Below, piece by piece: positions 53,475-62,347 of a stretch of DNA of 64,000 nt. The translations under genes and the position numbers were made by a program. The notes below the pieces were generated by a model that saw nothing but the letters and a program-made list of their open reading frames with translations, was not told where the DNA came from and did not search any database. The first letter of the stretch is position 1; each line of letters starts with the position of its first letter. Source of the DNA: Clostridia bacterium (GTDB taxonomy: Bacteria; Bacillota; Clostridia; Oscillospirales; Butyricicoccaceae); assembly GCA_017559995.1 (NCBI GenBank), contig JAFYPP010000041.1:1-64000 (forward strand), written 5' to 3'.

Positions 53475-53927
53475 TTACAGCAGCATACCCGCGACCATCT
53501 CGCAGAACTTCTCCGCGTCCTCGTTGGTACGCAGGATCACCAGGATGTTATCATCGCCGGCAAGGGTGCCCACGATGTCCCGGATCTTCATGGCGTCAAT
53601 GGCCGCCGCGGCGGCATTGGCCATGCCCACCAGAGTCTTCAGCACCACAAGGTTCTGGGCACGGTCTACCTTAACCACGCACTCCCGGAAGATATTCTTC
53701 AGCCGGGTCATGTGGGTGGCGGTGCTGCTCTGTTCGGGGGTAGAATACTGATATCCGCCCGAGTGAGAGGCGACCTTGATCAGCCGAAGCTCCTTCATGT
53801 CCCGGGAAATGGTCGCCTGGGTGGCGTTATAGCCCCGCTCCCGCAGATGAGCGGACAATTCTTCCTGAGTTTTGATCTCATTGGAGGTAATGATATCCAA
53901 AATAGCAGCCTGTCGTTTAAACTTCAT
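53475..53927 (-). CDS. argR: Arginine repressor ArgR/AhrC
   Basis: Arginine-sensing hexameric regulator of arginine synthesis and breakdown. An N-terminal winged helix (EELSAHLRERGYNATQATIS, then RDMKELRL) and a C-terminal oligomerisation domain with GTLAGDDNILVILRT. 150 residues. Overlaps nadK by ATGA. It is linked by conserved position rather than function to recN. Confidence 0.95.
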   Translation of the reverse strand: MKFKRQAAILDIITSNEIKTQEELSAHLRERGYNATQATISRDMKELRLIKVASHSGGYQYSTPEQSSTATHMTRLKNIFRECVVKVDRAQNLVVLKTLVGMANAAAAAIDAMKIRDIVGTLAGDDNILVILRTNEDAEKFCEMVAGMLL

Positions 53928-54808
53928 TTTCCGGTCCTCTCATTCGCAAGTTTTTCTCTGATAATTTCGTAAAATCCCTGACCTTTGATACGCAGCAGCG
54001 AGAAGATCCGCTGCGATCTCTGAATCACAACTTTGTCACCGACCTGCAGCTCGTAGGTATTTCCGTCGGGAGACAGGAACACCTGATGGCCCTTGTACTC
54101 GGGCATCACCGTTACGATACTGGCCGCCGAGATCACAAAGGATTTGATGGTCAGCGAGTGCGGACAAATGGGCGTTACCGCCAGACAATCACTGGAAGGT
54201 GCCATGATGGGGCCGCCCGCGGCCAGCGAGTAGGCGGTGGAGCCGGTGGGCGTGGTAACGATCACGCCGTCGCCGCTGAACTGAAAGACCTCCTGCCCGT
54301 CCACGATCACCGAAAGGGGGATCACACGGTTGAAAAAGCCTTTGGTCACGACAGCCTCGTTGAGCGCGGTAACGGTATAGACCGTTTCTCCCCGGGCATT
54401 GCACACCGAAATATCCAGCATGATGCGGTCATCAAGTGTAAAGCTTCCAGCCTTCACACTGCGCACCATTTCAATCTCTTCCGGTTCCAGTTCACTCATG
54501 AAGCCCACCGTACCGCAGTTGACGCCCAGCACGGGCTTGCGATACAGAGACGCCTGGCCTGCGATGCGCAGAATGGTACCGTCGCCACCCACGACCATGA
54601 TGAAATCACAGGAGGGATAGATATCGGGTTCCGCCATAAAGCGCACCCGACGAAGATTTTCGACGGGCAGGATCTGGGTCAGCACCGTACGAAACTCCTC
54701 CAGGGCCAGCACCTCAAACTCTTCCCGCAGCAGCAGGTCGATCAGCTCACAGCTGACCGCCAGCGCCTCGTCTTTTGTCGGATTCGGCTGTACCATTACT
54801 CGATTCAT
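53924..54808 (-). CDS. nadK: NAD kinase
   Basis: Makes NADP+ from NAD+. GGDGTILRIAG and NCGTVGFMSEL near the N-terminus, ALNEAVVTKG, then the glycine-rich TPTGSTAYSLAAGGP, all diagnostic. 294 residues. AAGGAAGGG precedes the ATG. Lies between tlyA and argR in the conserved order. Confidence 0.95.
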   Translation of the reverse strand: MNRVMVQPNPTKDEALAVSCELIDLLLREEFEVLALEEFRTVLTQILPVENLRRVRFMAEPDIYPSCDFIMVVGGDGTILRIAGQASLYRKPVLGVNCGTVGFMSELEPEEIEMVRSVKAGSFTLDDRIMLDISVCNARGETVYTVTALNEAVVTKGFFNRVIPLSVIVDGQEVFQFSGDGVIVTTPTGSTAYSLAAGGPIMAPSSDCLAVTPICPHSLTIKSFVISAASIVTVMPEYKGHQVFLSPDGNTYELQVGDKVVIQRSQRIFSLLRIKGQGFYEIIREKLANERTGK

Positions 54809-54824
54809 AAAATCAACCCTTCCT

Positions 54825-55619
54825 TCATTTGAGGCGATGTGCCGTTCTCACCAGGCATTCCGGATCCGGAATGTTCTCTTCGCCCTCCCGGCGAAGAAAG
54901 GCAAGAAACTCAATATTCCCATCGCCTCCGGTAATTGGGGAAACTGCCATTCCGGCGATCAAAAAGCCGTTGGCATGAAACGTATCGATCATTTCGCGCA
55001 ATACACGCACATGAACTTTCGCGTCTTTCACCAGACCGCCCCGGCCAACGGCGCTGCGCCCTGCTTCAAACTGGGGCTTGATCAGCACCACAGCCTCCCC
55101 TTTCGGGGAAAGCAGCGCGGCGATCGCCGGCAGCACCAGCCGCAGGGAAATAAAACTGACATCACAGGCGGCAAAATCCGGCACGATCGGAAGCTGCTCC
55201 TGCTGAAGCAGACGGATGTCGGTCTTTTCAAAATTATGGACCCGTTCATCCGCCGCCAGCTGTGGCGCCAACTGGCCGGAGCCAACATCCACCGCATAGA
55301 CCCGCGCGGCGCCCTTTTCCAGCGCGCACTGGGTAAAACCGCCGGTGGAAGCGCCCACATCCATTACAATACGGCCGGTGAGATCGATCCCAAAGGATTG
55401 CAGCGCGCCCTCCAGTTTGTGGGCTGCGCGGCTGACGAAATGGGCAGCGTCGTTCAGGATCTCCAGCGGTACGGCCGCATCATACTTCTGTGCCGCTTTG
55501 GTCGCTTTTTGGCCGTTGACAAGCACCTGGCCCTGTGTGATCAGTTCTTTCGCACGGTCACGGCCGCTTACCAGACCTCTTGCCACCAACAGCATATCCA
55601 AGCGCGTCTGTTCATTCAT
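54825..55619 (-). CDS. tlyA: TlyA-family 2'-O-methyltransferase (S4 plus FtsJ-like domain)
   Basis: Methylates rRNA at C1409/C1920-type 2'-OH positions in mycobacteria; the clostridial substrate is presumed similar. An S4 domain at residues 5-65 (RLDMLLVARGLVSGRDRAKE) is followed by a SAM-binding Rossmann domain with VMDVGASTGGFTQCAL and DVSFISLRLVLPA. 264 residues. Overlaps dxs by 8 bases. Confidence 0.93.
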   Translation of the reverse strand: MNEQTRLDMLLVARGLVSGRDRAKELITQGQVLVNGQKATKAAQKYDAAVPLEILNDAAHFVSRAAHKLEGALQSFGIDLTGRIVMDVGASTGGFTQCALEKGAARVYAVDVGSGQLAPQLAADERVHNFEKTDIRLLQQEQLPIVPDFAACDVSFISLRLVLPAIAALLSPKGEAVVLIKPQFEAGRSAVGRGGLVKDAKVHVRVLREMIDTFHANGFLIAGMAVSPITGGDGNIEFLAFLRREGEENIPDPECLVRTAHRLK

Positions 55620-57471
55620 GAAGAAGCTCCTTTGCCGCTTTCAAAACGGCATCCGCATCGATACTGCAATATGTGTAAAGCTGCTGAACTGTACCCTGCT
55701 GCACAAAGATCTGTCCAAGATTGCACAGTTTCAGCCGTGCCGGGATCCGCTCACAGAACAGCTTTTCCGCAAGATGCTGGCCAAGGCAGCCCTCTGCCAC
55801 GCAGTCCTCCAGCACCAGCAGACTGCCGGTATGCCGCACACTGTTCATCAACACCGAAAAATCACCGTCGGTCAGGTCGTTGAGTTTGACCACCGCGGCA
55901 GAGATACCCTCCGCCCGAAGCCTATCCGCTACTTGCAGCGCGATCTCCAGCATACAGCCATAGGTACACAGCGTGATCTGATCACCCTCCCGTACCAGCG
56001 CCGCAGGCTGCGCAAAGGTGTCTTCCGCAAAGGTGCCCTCCCCGCCACGGGGATACCGCACCGCAACGGGACCGGTTTCCTCCAGCACTGCCCGACGAAG
56101 CGCCGACCGCAGTTCCGCGAAGTTGGAAGGCGCCAAAAGCTTCATGCCGGGCACCGTCCGCAGATACGGCACATCAAAGGTGCCCTGGTGGGTCTCACCG
56201 TCGGCGCCTACCAGACCGGCACGGTCCACCGCGAACACAACGTGATTGCCCTGGATGGCCACATCATGCAGCATTTGGTCATAGGCACGCTGCAGGAAGG
56301 TGGAATAAATCGCGCACACCGGGATCATCCCCCGTGCCGCAAGGCCGGCAGCCATCGCCACGGCGTGCTCCTCGGCGATGCCCACATCGAAAAATCGCTC
56401 CGGGTACGTTTGTGCAAAGGTATTCAGGCCGGTACCGCCGGCCATTGCGGCGGTCACGGCACATACTTTCTGATTTTGGGCGGCCAGCGAACAAAGTTCC
56501 CGACCGAATACGGCGGAAAAATCCACCTTTCCCTTGGAATGCGGCTGTCCCGTGACCACATCAAAGGCGGACACGCCGTGGAAATCACTGGGTGACCGTT
56601 CGGAGGGCAAATAGCCTTTACCCTTCACCGTTTTCAGGTGGACCACCACAGGCTTGTCCAGTTTTTTCGCCTGCAGCAGCAGATCGCACACCGCTTCCAT
56701 ATCGTTACCGTCCGCGGGACCGAGATACTCAAATCCCATCAGCTCAAAGACGGTTTCCTTCAACAGCGCGGAGCGCAAATGGCGCTTGATGGAGGAAATG
56801 CCCCGAATCAACATGCCGCCGCAGGGCACCTTATGCAGAGCGGCTTTGGCCTGTTCCTTCATGTGGAAATACCGGGGCTTGATGCGGATGGCCGACAGCC
56901 GCTTGGACAAAGCGCCCACGTTGGGGCTGATGGACATATCGTTGTCGTTCAGCACTACGATCAGCGGCAATCCAGCCTGTCCGGCGTCGTTCATGGCCTC
57001 ATAAGCCATGCCGCCGGTAAGGGCGCCGTCACCGATCACACAGACGGTAAAACTGCGCTTGCCCGCCAGTTTTTTTGCCCGCGCCATACCCAGCGCCACC
57101 GAAACCGACGAGGACGCGTGGCCCGATACAACGCTGTCATACACGCTCTCCGAGGGACGCAAAAAACCGCTGATGCCGCCAAACTGCCGCAGCGCGTCAA
57201 AGCGCTCCTTGCGGCCGGTGAGCATCTTATGCACATAGCACTGGTGTCCCACGTCAAAGAGAATATCATCTTCCGGCGCGGCAAACACCCGATGGATGCC
57301 CACGGTCAGTTCCACAGCGCCAAGGTTGGAGGCCAGATGTCCGCCGGTTTTGGACACAGACTCCACCAAAAAGTCCCGGATCTCGCCGCACAACTTGTCC
57401 AGCTTTTCCTCCGGAAACCGTTTCAGGTCGGCGGGACAGTCGATCTGGTCCAACCACTGGTATTTTCTCAT
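55612..57471 (-). CDS. dxs: 1-deoxy-D-xylulose-5-phosphate synthase
   Basis: First step of the MEP isoprenoid pathway: pyruvate plus glyceraldehyde-3-phosphate to DXP, with thiamine diphosphate. VGHQCYVHKMLTGR, VIGDGALTGGMAYEAMN and NDNDMSISPNVGAL mark the TPP domain. The transketolase-like part has DVGIAEEHAVAMAAGLA. 619 residues. GAGGAGGGG precedes the ATG. Works with ispA downstream in the pathway, upstream in the operon. Confidence 0.96.
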   Translation of the reverse strand: MRKYQWLDQIDCPADLKRFPEEKLDKLCGEIRDFLVESVSKTGGHLASNLGAVELTVGIHRVFAAPEDDILFDVGHQCYVHKMLTGRKERFDALRQFGGISGFLRPSESVYDSVVSGHASSSVSVALGMARAKKLAGKRSFTVCVIGDGALTGGMAYEAMNDAGQAGLPLIVVLNDNDMSISPNVGALSKRLSAIRIKPRYFHMKEQAKAALHKVPCGGMLIRGISSIKRHLRSALLKETVFELMGFEYLGPADGNDMEAVCDLLLQAKKLDKPVVVHLKTVKGKGYLPSERSPSDFHGVSAFDVVTGQPHSKGKVDFSAVFGRELCSLAAQNQKVCAVTAAMAGGTGLNTFAQTYPERFFDVGIAEEHAVAMAAGLAARGMIPVCAIYSTFLQRAYDQMLHDVAIQGNHVVFAVDRAGLVGADGETHQGTFDVPYLRTVPGMKLLAPSNFAELRSALRRAVLEETGPVAVRYPRGGEGTFAEDTFAQPAALVREGDQITLCTYGCMLEIALQVADRLRAEGISAAVVKLNDLTDGDFSVLMNSVRHTGSLLVLEDCVAEGCLGQHLAEKLFCERIPARLKLCNLGQIFVQQGTVQQLYTYCSIDADAVLKAAKELLHE

Positions 57472-57497
57472 GTCCGCTTCCCCTCCTCTGTCAAATC

Positions 57498-58373
57498 TTA
57501 ATTATCCCGTTTGGCCAGATACCCGGCCAGATTCTTCAAAAAGCCGCCGTCGGCGAAGGTTTCCGCAGCCGCTTCGGCTTCCATCGTCAGGTTTCGCACC
57601 ATGCTCCGGCAGGTCTCCAGACCGTACACCGAAACGAAGGTGGTTTTTTCATTGGCCACATCACTGCCAATGGCCTTTCCCAACACAGCCTGGTCGCCCA
57701 CAACGTCCAGAATGTCATCCTGGATCTGGAAGGCCAGACCAACCGCCGCGGCATAATCCTCCGCGGCTTTTTTCTGTTCTTCGCTGCCGCCGGCAAGCAG
57801 CACGCCCGCCGCGCAGGCTGCCCGGATCAGTGCTCCGGTTTTGAGGCTGACCATCTCCCGCAGTTCCTCCAGGGTAGCCGGACGGCCTTCCATGCCCAGA
57901 TCCTGCACCTGTCCGCCGATCATACCGTAAACGCCGCTGCAGCGGGAAATATAGGCCGCCGCTTTCACCGCCCGTTCAGCCGGTACGGCGGTCTGCTCCA
58001 GCATGACCTCAAAGGCACGGTTCAAAAGCGCGTCGCCGGCAAGGGTTGCCATGGTTTCGCCGTACACTTTATGATTGGACGGCTTGCCCCGGCGGAAATC
58101 GTCGTTGTCCATGCAAGGCAGATCGTCATGCACCAGCGAATAGGTATGGATCATCTCCAAACCGCAGGCAAAGGGAATGGCATCCTCTGCCCTTCCGCCG
58201 CACAGGCGGTAAAACTCCAGCAGCAAAGCCGCGCGGATATGCTTTCCGCCGGCCAAAAGGCTGTAGCGGCAAGCCTCGAAAATCTTGCCGTGCCGGCAGG
58301 CTTCCTGGGGGAATAACCCGTTCAGGCCGCTTTCCACCAAGGCGCTGTACTCTTTTAAACGCAGTTCCGGCAT
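57498..58373 (-). CDS. ispA: Farnesyl/geranyl diphosphate synthase (polyprenyl synthetase)
   Basis: Condenses IPP with allylic diphosphates to FPP for undecaprenyl phosphate and quinones. First aspartate motif HDDLPCMDNDDFRRGKPS and second motif QIQDDILDVVGD are both complete. 291 residues. ATG at 58373 begins one base after the xseB stop and follows GAGGCG. Its place between xseB and dxs is the classic Firmicutes order. Confidence 0.95.
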   Translation of the reverse strand: MPELRLKEYSALVESGLNGLFPQEACRHGKIFEACRYSLLAGGKHIRAALLLEFYRLCGGRAEDAIPFACGLEMIHTYSLVHDDLPCMDNDDFRRGKPSNHKVYGETMATLAGDALLNRAFEVMLEQTAVPAERAVKAAAYISRCSGVYGMIGGQVQDLGMEGRPATLEELREMVSLKTGALIRAACAAGVLLAGGSEEQKKAAEDYAAAVGLAFQIQDDILDVVGDQAVLGKAIGSDVANEKTTFVSVYGLETCRSMVRNLTMEAEAAAETFADGGFLKNLAGYLAKRDN

Positions 58374-58374
58374 A

Positions 58375-58605
58375 TCACGCCTCTTCTCCGTCAAAGGCTA
58401 CCGTTTCCGGGCCGTTTTCTCCCTGCACCAGCAGTTTGATCTGCTGCTGCGCCTGATCCAGCGCCTTGCTGCAGGTGCCGATCAGTTTGCTTCCCTCCTG
58501 GAACAGCGCAAGGCTGTCCTCCAGCGGAGCGTCACCCTTCTCCAGCGCCATCACGATCTCTTCCAAACGGCTCATGGCCTGTTCAAATGTCTGCTTTTTT
58601 GCCAC
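58375..58605 (-). CDS. xseB: Exodeoxyribonuclease VII small subunit
   Basis: A small coiled-coil subunit that activates XseA. FEQAMSRLEEIVMALEKGDA then PLEDSLALFQEG is the family pattern. 76 residues. GTG start with GGAGG 7 bases upstream; it overlaps xseA by 23 bases. Confidence 0.95.
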   Translation of the reverse strand: MAKKQTFEQAMSRLEEIVMALEKGDAPLEDSLALFQEGSKLIGTCSKALDQAQQQIKLLVQGENGPETVAFDGEEA

Positions 58606-59812
58606 GTTGTTTCCTCCTTTGCAGAGTCTCTACCCGGCATTGCGCGGTACCGTCGGAAAGGCTCACCGTAACCGTGTCACCTACGTTCAGCTGCTCCACC
58701 GAGCGCACCACTCGCTCCTCCACGGCAGCCATGGCATATCCGCGGCCCAGGACTTTCAGCGGGCTGAGTGCGTCCAGTTTGGCGGCTGCCTGCCGGAACC
58801 GCTGGTCCTTCTTCTGCAGAATGACCTTTCCCGCGTGCTCCAGCCGCTGGCGAAGCATCTCCAGATGCAGCTCATGCTGCTGCAGATAGCCGTCCGGGCG
58901 GGTCATTACCCGGCTTTGGGACAGCCGATCCAGATGCTGCCGCAGCCGGGAAAGTTTCTGTGCTTCCGCCTGCTCTACGCGCACCTTCATCTGGCGCAAA
59001 TAGCCAAGCAGCACGTCGCCGTCGGGCACCGCCAGTTCGGCGGCGTTGGACGGTGTGGCCGCCCGCAGATCGGCCACAAAATCAGATATGGTCACATCCG
59101 GCTCGTGTCCCACCGCCGAAATCACCGGGGTGTCGCACCGCCAGATGGCTCTTGCTACGATTTCTTCGTTAAAGGCCCAGAGATCTTCCAGCGAACCGCC
59201 GCCACGGCCGGTGATGATCACATCGGCCAATTTGTGCCGGTCCACGTAACCAAGCATGGCGGCGATCTCCTCGGCAGCGCCGTCGCCCTGTACCCGCACT
59301 GGGCAGACCAGCACTTCCGCCATGGGCCAGCGCCGTCCCAAAATACGGATCATATCCCGAACGGCAGCGCCCGTGGGCGAAGTGACCAGCGCGATGCGGC
59401 GTGGATAGGACGGCAGCGGCTTCTTGTGAGCCGGGTCAAAAAGACCCTCCTCATGCAGACGGTTTTTCAGCTGCTCGAAAGCCACGGCCAAAGCGCCCAC
59501 ACCTTCGGGCTGCATGGCAGTCACATAGATCTGGTACTGCCCGCTCTTGGGAAACAAACTCACCCGACCGTACAGAATGACCTTCATGCCGCTTTCCGGC
59601 CGAAAGCGCATCCGCATGGCATCCGCGCGAAACATCACGCAGGAGATCACAGCGCCCTCGTCCTTCAGCGTGAAGTACTGATGACCGGAAGAGTGGGCTT
59701 TGTAGTTGGAAAGCTCACCGCGAACACAGACCTGGGACAAAATCTCATCCCGGTCCAGCAGCAGTTTGATGTATTGGGTCAACTGCGTGACCGATACCGG
59801 CTGCAATGCCAT
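58583..59812 (-). CDS. xseA: Exodeoxyribonuclease VII large subunit
   Basis: Nuclease subunit degrading single-stranded DNA from both ends. An N-terminal OB-fold (VRGELSNYKAHSSGHQYFTL) is followed by the catalytic region TSPTGAAVRDMIRIL, ITGRGGGSLEDLWAFNEE and SAVGHEPDVTISDFVADLRA. The C-terminus is a coiled coil. 409 residues. Starts 4 bases after the M22-type gene. Confidence 0.96.
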   Translation of the reverse strand: MALQPVSVTQLTQYIKLLLDRDEILSQVCVRGELSNYKAHSSGHQYFTLKDEGAVISCVMFRADAMRMRFRPESGMKVILYGRVSLFPKSGQYQIYVTAMQPEGVGALAVAFEQLKNRLHEEGLFDPAHKKPLPSYPRRIALVTSPTGAAVRDMIRILGRRWPMAEVLVCPVRVQGDGAAEEIAAMLGYVDRHKLADVIITGRGGGSLEDLWAFNEEIVARAIWRCDTPVISAVGHEPDVTISDFVADLRAATPSNAAELAVPDGDVLLGYLRQMKVRVEQAEAQKLSRLRQHLDRLSQSRVMTRPDGYLQQHELHLEMLRQRLEHAGKVILQKKDQRFRQAAAKLDALSPLKVLGRGYAMAAVEERVVRSVEQLNVGDTVTVSLSDGTAQCRVETLQRRKQRGKKADI

Positions 59813-59816
59813 ACCG

Positions 59817-60743
59817 TTACCTCATGGATGTCAGGATCGCGGTGCCAACGGCGTTGTCGCCGCCCAGGCCCTTCAGCGCGAACCACACATCCTGTTCATT
59901 TGCGAAAACCTCCTGCACCAGGGAACACACCGAAACACCGCCGGAGATCAGTACCGGCAGTTTGCGCTCCTTGCGTGCGTTGCGTGTAGCCTTCAGGATG
60001 GCCTGTGCCACCGTCAGCAGCACAAAGCGGCATACGTCCTCACGGGACTCCCCCGCTTTCAGCTTTGCCAGATACTGATTCTGGACACCGGAAAGGGAGA
60101 AATTGCAGCCCTGTACCTTGACCCGGAAAAAGTCATCCTTTTGCGACTGCAGCGCCGCCTGCTCCACATAAGGGCCGGCGGGAAACCGCATATCCAGATC
60201 CACACCCACACGGTCGATGACCTGACCGGCGGAGATATCGGTGGTACCGCCCAGGATGTCCGCCCGAATGATGCGGTCCTCCGAAGGCTCCACCAGCAGC
60301 AGTTCGGTGGTACCGCCCGACAGGTGCCAGGCCAGGAAGGGCGCTTTCATCAGTTCCGGTTTGCCCACCGAAAAAGCGGCCGCCGCAAGATGACCCTGCT
60401 GATGGGAAAAATCATACACCGGCACGTCCATAGCGGCACCAAGGCACTGCGCCACACATTGTCCCGCCAAAAAGCAGGGCATGTAGGAATCCTCCAGATC
60501 ACGGGGGCGAGAGGAAAATCCGATGGCACGGATCTGTCCGTCCAGTTCCCGGCAGGCGCTCTTCACCTGCTCCGGCAGCTGCTTTACGTGCTGAAACAGC
60601 GCGTCGCTCTGCCGCAGGCCCAGTGTGCCCTGCGGCACTTCCAGCAGTTTACCGCAGGCCCGGAAAGAGCCGTCCTCCGGACAGTACAGACCGGCAGAGG
60701 TCTTGTAATTGCTGGTATCCAGGCCCAGATAAAGGGATCTCAT
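59817..60743 (-). CDS. TsaD-like (M22, O-sialoglycoprotein endopeptidase-like) paralog
   Basis: An ASKHA-fold protein resembling TsaD but found in clostridia next to nusB and xseA; function unknown, distinct from t6A synthesis. LGLDTSNYKTSAGLY at the N-terminus, the metal motif HQQGHLAAA, AWHLSGGTTELLLV near residue 138, and SGGVSVCSLVQ then GLGGDNAVGTAIL at the end. 308 residues, shorter than TsaD (about 340). Overlaps nusB by ATGA. Confidence 0.85.
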   Translation of the reverse strand: MRSLYLGLDTSNYKTSAGLYCPEDGSFRACGKLLEVPQGTLGLRQSDALFQHVKQLPEQVKSACRELDGQIRAIGFSSRPRDLEDSYMPCFLAGQCVAQCLGAAMDVPVYDFSHQQGHLAAAAFSVGKPELMKAPFLAWHLSGGTTELLLVEPSEDRIIRADILGGTTDISAGQVIDRVGVDLDMRFPAGPYVEQAALQSQKDDFFRVKVQGCNFSLSGVQNQYLAKLKAGESREDVCRFVLLTVAQAILKATRNARKERKLPVLISGGVSVCSLVQEVFANEQDVWFALKGLGGDNAVGTAILTSMR

Positions 60744-61183
60744 GCCTGCACTTCTTTTTCCACGAAGGCGCCCATGATGCCGTTGATAAAGCCGGCGGCC
60801 TCTTCGGAATCATACTCCTTGGCCAGTTCCAGCGCCTCGTTGACGGAAGCGCCAACGGGGATGCCCATATACAGCACCTCGTACATGCTCAAGCGCAGGA
60901 TGCACTTGGAGATACGGGAAATACGGGCGATGTTCCAGCCCTTGGCGTATTTCTCGATATAATCATCCAGCTCGTACAGGTGCTCCATCACGCCGATGAC
61001 GGCGCTGCGGATGTAATCCTTCTGGGTCTCGGAGGGCAGCTTTTTGTACAGTGCGTACTCCTCCTCCAGGGACAGGAAATTCTCTTCGTTGATATCCTCC
61101 AGCAGTTCGGCTCCGCGGTTTCCGGTGTACTCGCCCGCGAAAATCAGGTGAAGGACCAATTCTCTTGCTTCTCGTCTGTTCAT
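60740..61183 (-). CDS. nusB: Transcription antitermination factor NusB
   Basis: An RNA-binding helical protein of rRNA antitermination, paired with NusE. REARELVLHLIFAGEYTG at the start and WNIARISRISKCILRLSMYE, then GIPVGASVNEALELAKEYDS, are the NusB marks. 147 residues. GGGAGG lies 7 bases before the ATG; longer in-frame starts run into the upstream terminator region. Confidence 0.93.
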   Translation of the reverse strand: MNRREARELVLHLIFAGEYTGNRGAELLEDINEENFLSLEEEYALYKKLPSETQKDYIRSAVIGVMEHLYELDDYIEKYAKGWNIARISRISKCILRLSMYEVLYMGIPVGASVNEALELAKEYDSEEAAGFINGIMGAFVEKEVQA

Positions 61184-61227
61184 GCATGAACCTCCCACTT
61201 TTATCTTAAAGCGTGCATTATTATTTA

Positions 61228-61255
61228 ATTTTATATTATACACTATATTTTGCAA
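61228..61255 (-). promoter_or_regulatory. Possible promoter of nusB and the downstream block
   Basis: Minus-strand TTGCAA (61250-61255), 16-bp spacer, TAAAAT (61228-61233), in an AT-rich gap. Confidence 0.4.
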
Positions 61256-61307
61256 AAAGAAAGGACTTTTCGTGGTTTTTTGTGAAATTTCTTCCGCGTA
61301 CTTGCAT

Positions 61308-61341
61308 AAAAAAGAGACCCCCGTCAATTCTGACGGAGGTC
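61308..61341 (-). terminator. Terminator of the Asp23-like gene
   Basis: Minus strand GACCTCCGTCA pairs with TGACGGGGGTC (one G-U), loop GAAT, followed by TCTTTTTT. Confidence 0.85.
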
Positions 61342-61358
61342 TTTCCTGTTTTTGGTTT

Positions 61359-61697
61359 TTATCGCACCGCAACGCCGGCCACAAACACATTCACCGAAGC
61401 TACTTCGATGCCGACGGTGCCGTCTACGGCAGATTTTACGGCGTTCTGCACGTCCTTTGCCACCTGGGAAATCACATGGCCGGTGTGCACCAGCACATGG
61501 ACGTCAATAGAGCAAATGCCGATCTCGCTCAAATTGACGGTAACGCCTTTCACCACAGCCTGCGCCACGGTAGCCAGGGACGAAACGCCGGGCACGGCCA
61601 GCGCAGCCTGGGCAGCGATCTCGCCTACCGCGATAAACGAAACGCGGATGACACCCTCCTCTTCATGGATGTCCAGATATTCCTTCTGCTCAGACAT
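61359..61697 (-). CDS. Asp23/Gls24 family protein
   Basis: A small envelope-stress-linked protein; homologs in Staphylococcus lie beneath the membrane and in many clostridia precede nusB. ISFIAVGEIA-like SFIAVGEIAAQAALAVPGV and DVHVLVHTGHVISQVAKDVQ are family marks. 112 residues. AAAGGGG lies 9 bases before the ATG. It has its own promoter and terminator between spoIIIAH and nusB. The exact role is unknown. Confidence 0.9.
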   Translation of the reverse strand: MSEQKEYLDIHEEEGVIRVSFIAVGEIAAQAALAVPGVSSLATVAQAVVKGVTVNLSEIGICSIDVHVLVHTGHVISQVAKDVQNAVKSAVDGTVGIEVASVNVFVAGVAVR

Positions 61698-61727
61698 TGG
61701 ACTCAGCCCCTTTCCTCGTATGTGCCT

Positions 61728-61756
61728 ATTTTACCCTATTCCGGCACATTTGGCAA
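61728..61756 (-). promoter_or_regulatory. Promoter of the Asp23-like gene
   Basis: Minus-strand TTGCCA (61751-61756), 17-bp spacer, TAAAAT (61728-61733). Confidence 0.65.
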
Positions 61757-61775
61757 GGAAATAATCTGTGAACGG

Positions 61776-62336
61776 TCAATCTGCTTCGTTTTCCATGATT
61801 TTGATAGCGTCCGCCGTAACGCTGGCTTCGCTGATCACGATATCCCGGATCTTCGCCACATCGGTATCGGTGAGTCCGTTTTCCGTCTTGGCGACGATCA
61901 CGTTTACCCCGTTGTCGTTGACAAAGGTCACACAATCCTCGTATCCTTTGGCGATCACCAGATTTTCAATCCGGGACTCCACCACCGCGTTGTCTGCCAT
62001 CACCTGGATGCCGGTGCTGGCGGCCGTTCGGGCCTCTTCGGTGGACGCCGCGCTTTCCGCCGTGCGGGTGAGAATGGTCACGGCTTCATCCCGAGCCTGC
62101 TGCCGAGACAGTCTGGCCTGGGAAAAATACTCGTTTTCCGTCTGTGCCGCAAGGGTATCCGCGCCACGTTCTTCCGCGCCATTCACCAAAATCGATTCTC
62201 CAAGAACCTTCCCGTCCGCCTGATAGTCGGTGGCATTTCCGTAATCCCCGTCAGTTTTTGTGTAGTACCAGTTGAGATACACGGCCAGACACAGCATCAG
62301 TGCCACCACAGAATAAATCGCGCCTCGTTTTTTCAC
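61776..62336 (-). CDS. spoIIIAH: Stage III sporulation protein AH
   Basis: Mother-cell membrane protein that forms the feeding-tube ring with forespore SpoIIQ. One N-terminal membrane helix (residues about 6-25, VVALMLCLAVYLNWYY) and an external YscJ/FliF-like domain from about 85 on, with ILTRTAESAASTEEAR and VNVIVAKTENGLTDTDVAKI. 186 residues. GTG start with GGAGG seven bases upstream, 11 bases after spoIIIAG. Last gene of the spoIIIA operon. Confidence 0.93.
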   Translation of the reverse strand: MKKRGAIYSVVALMLCLAVYLNWYYTKTDGDYGNATDYQADGKVLGESILVNGAEERGADTLAAQTENEYFSQARLSRQQARDEAVTILTRTAESAASTEEARTAASTGIQVMADNAVVESRIENLVIAKGYEDCVTFVNDNGVNVIVAKTENGLTDTDVAKIRDIVISEASVTADAIKIMENEAD

Positions 62337-62347
62337 AGTACAGCCTC

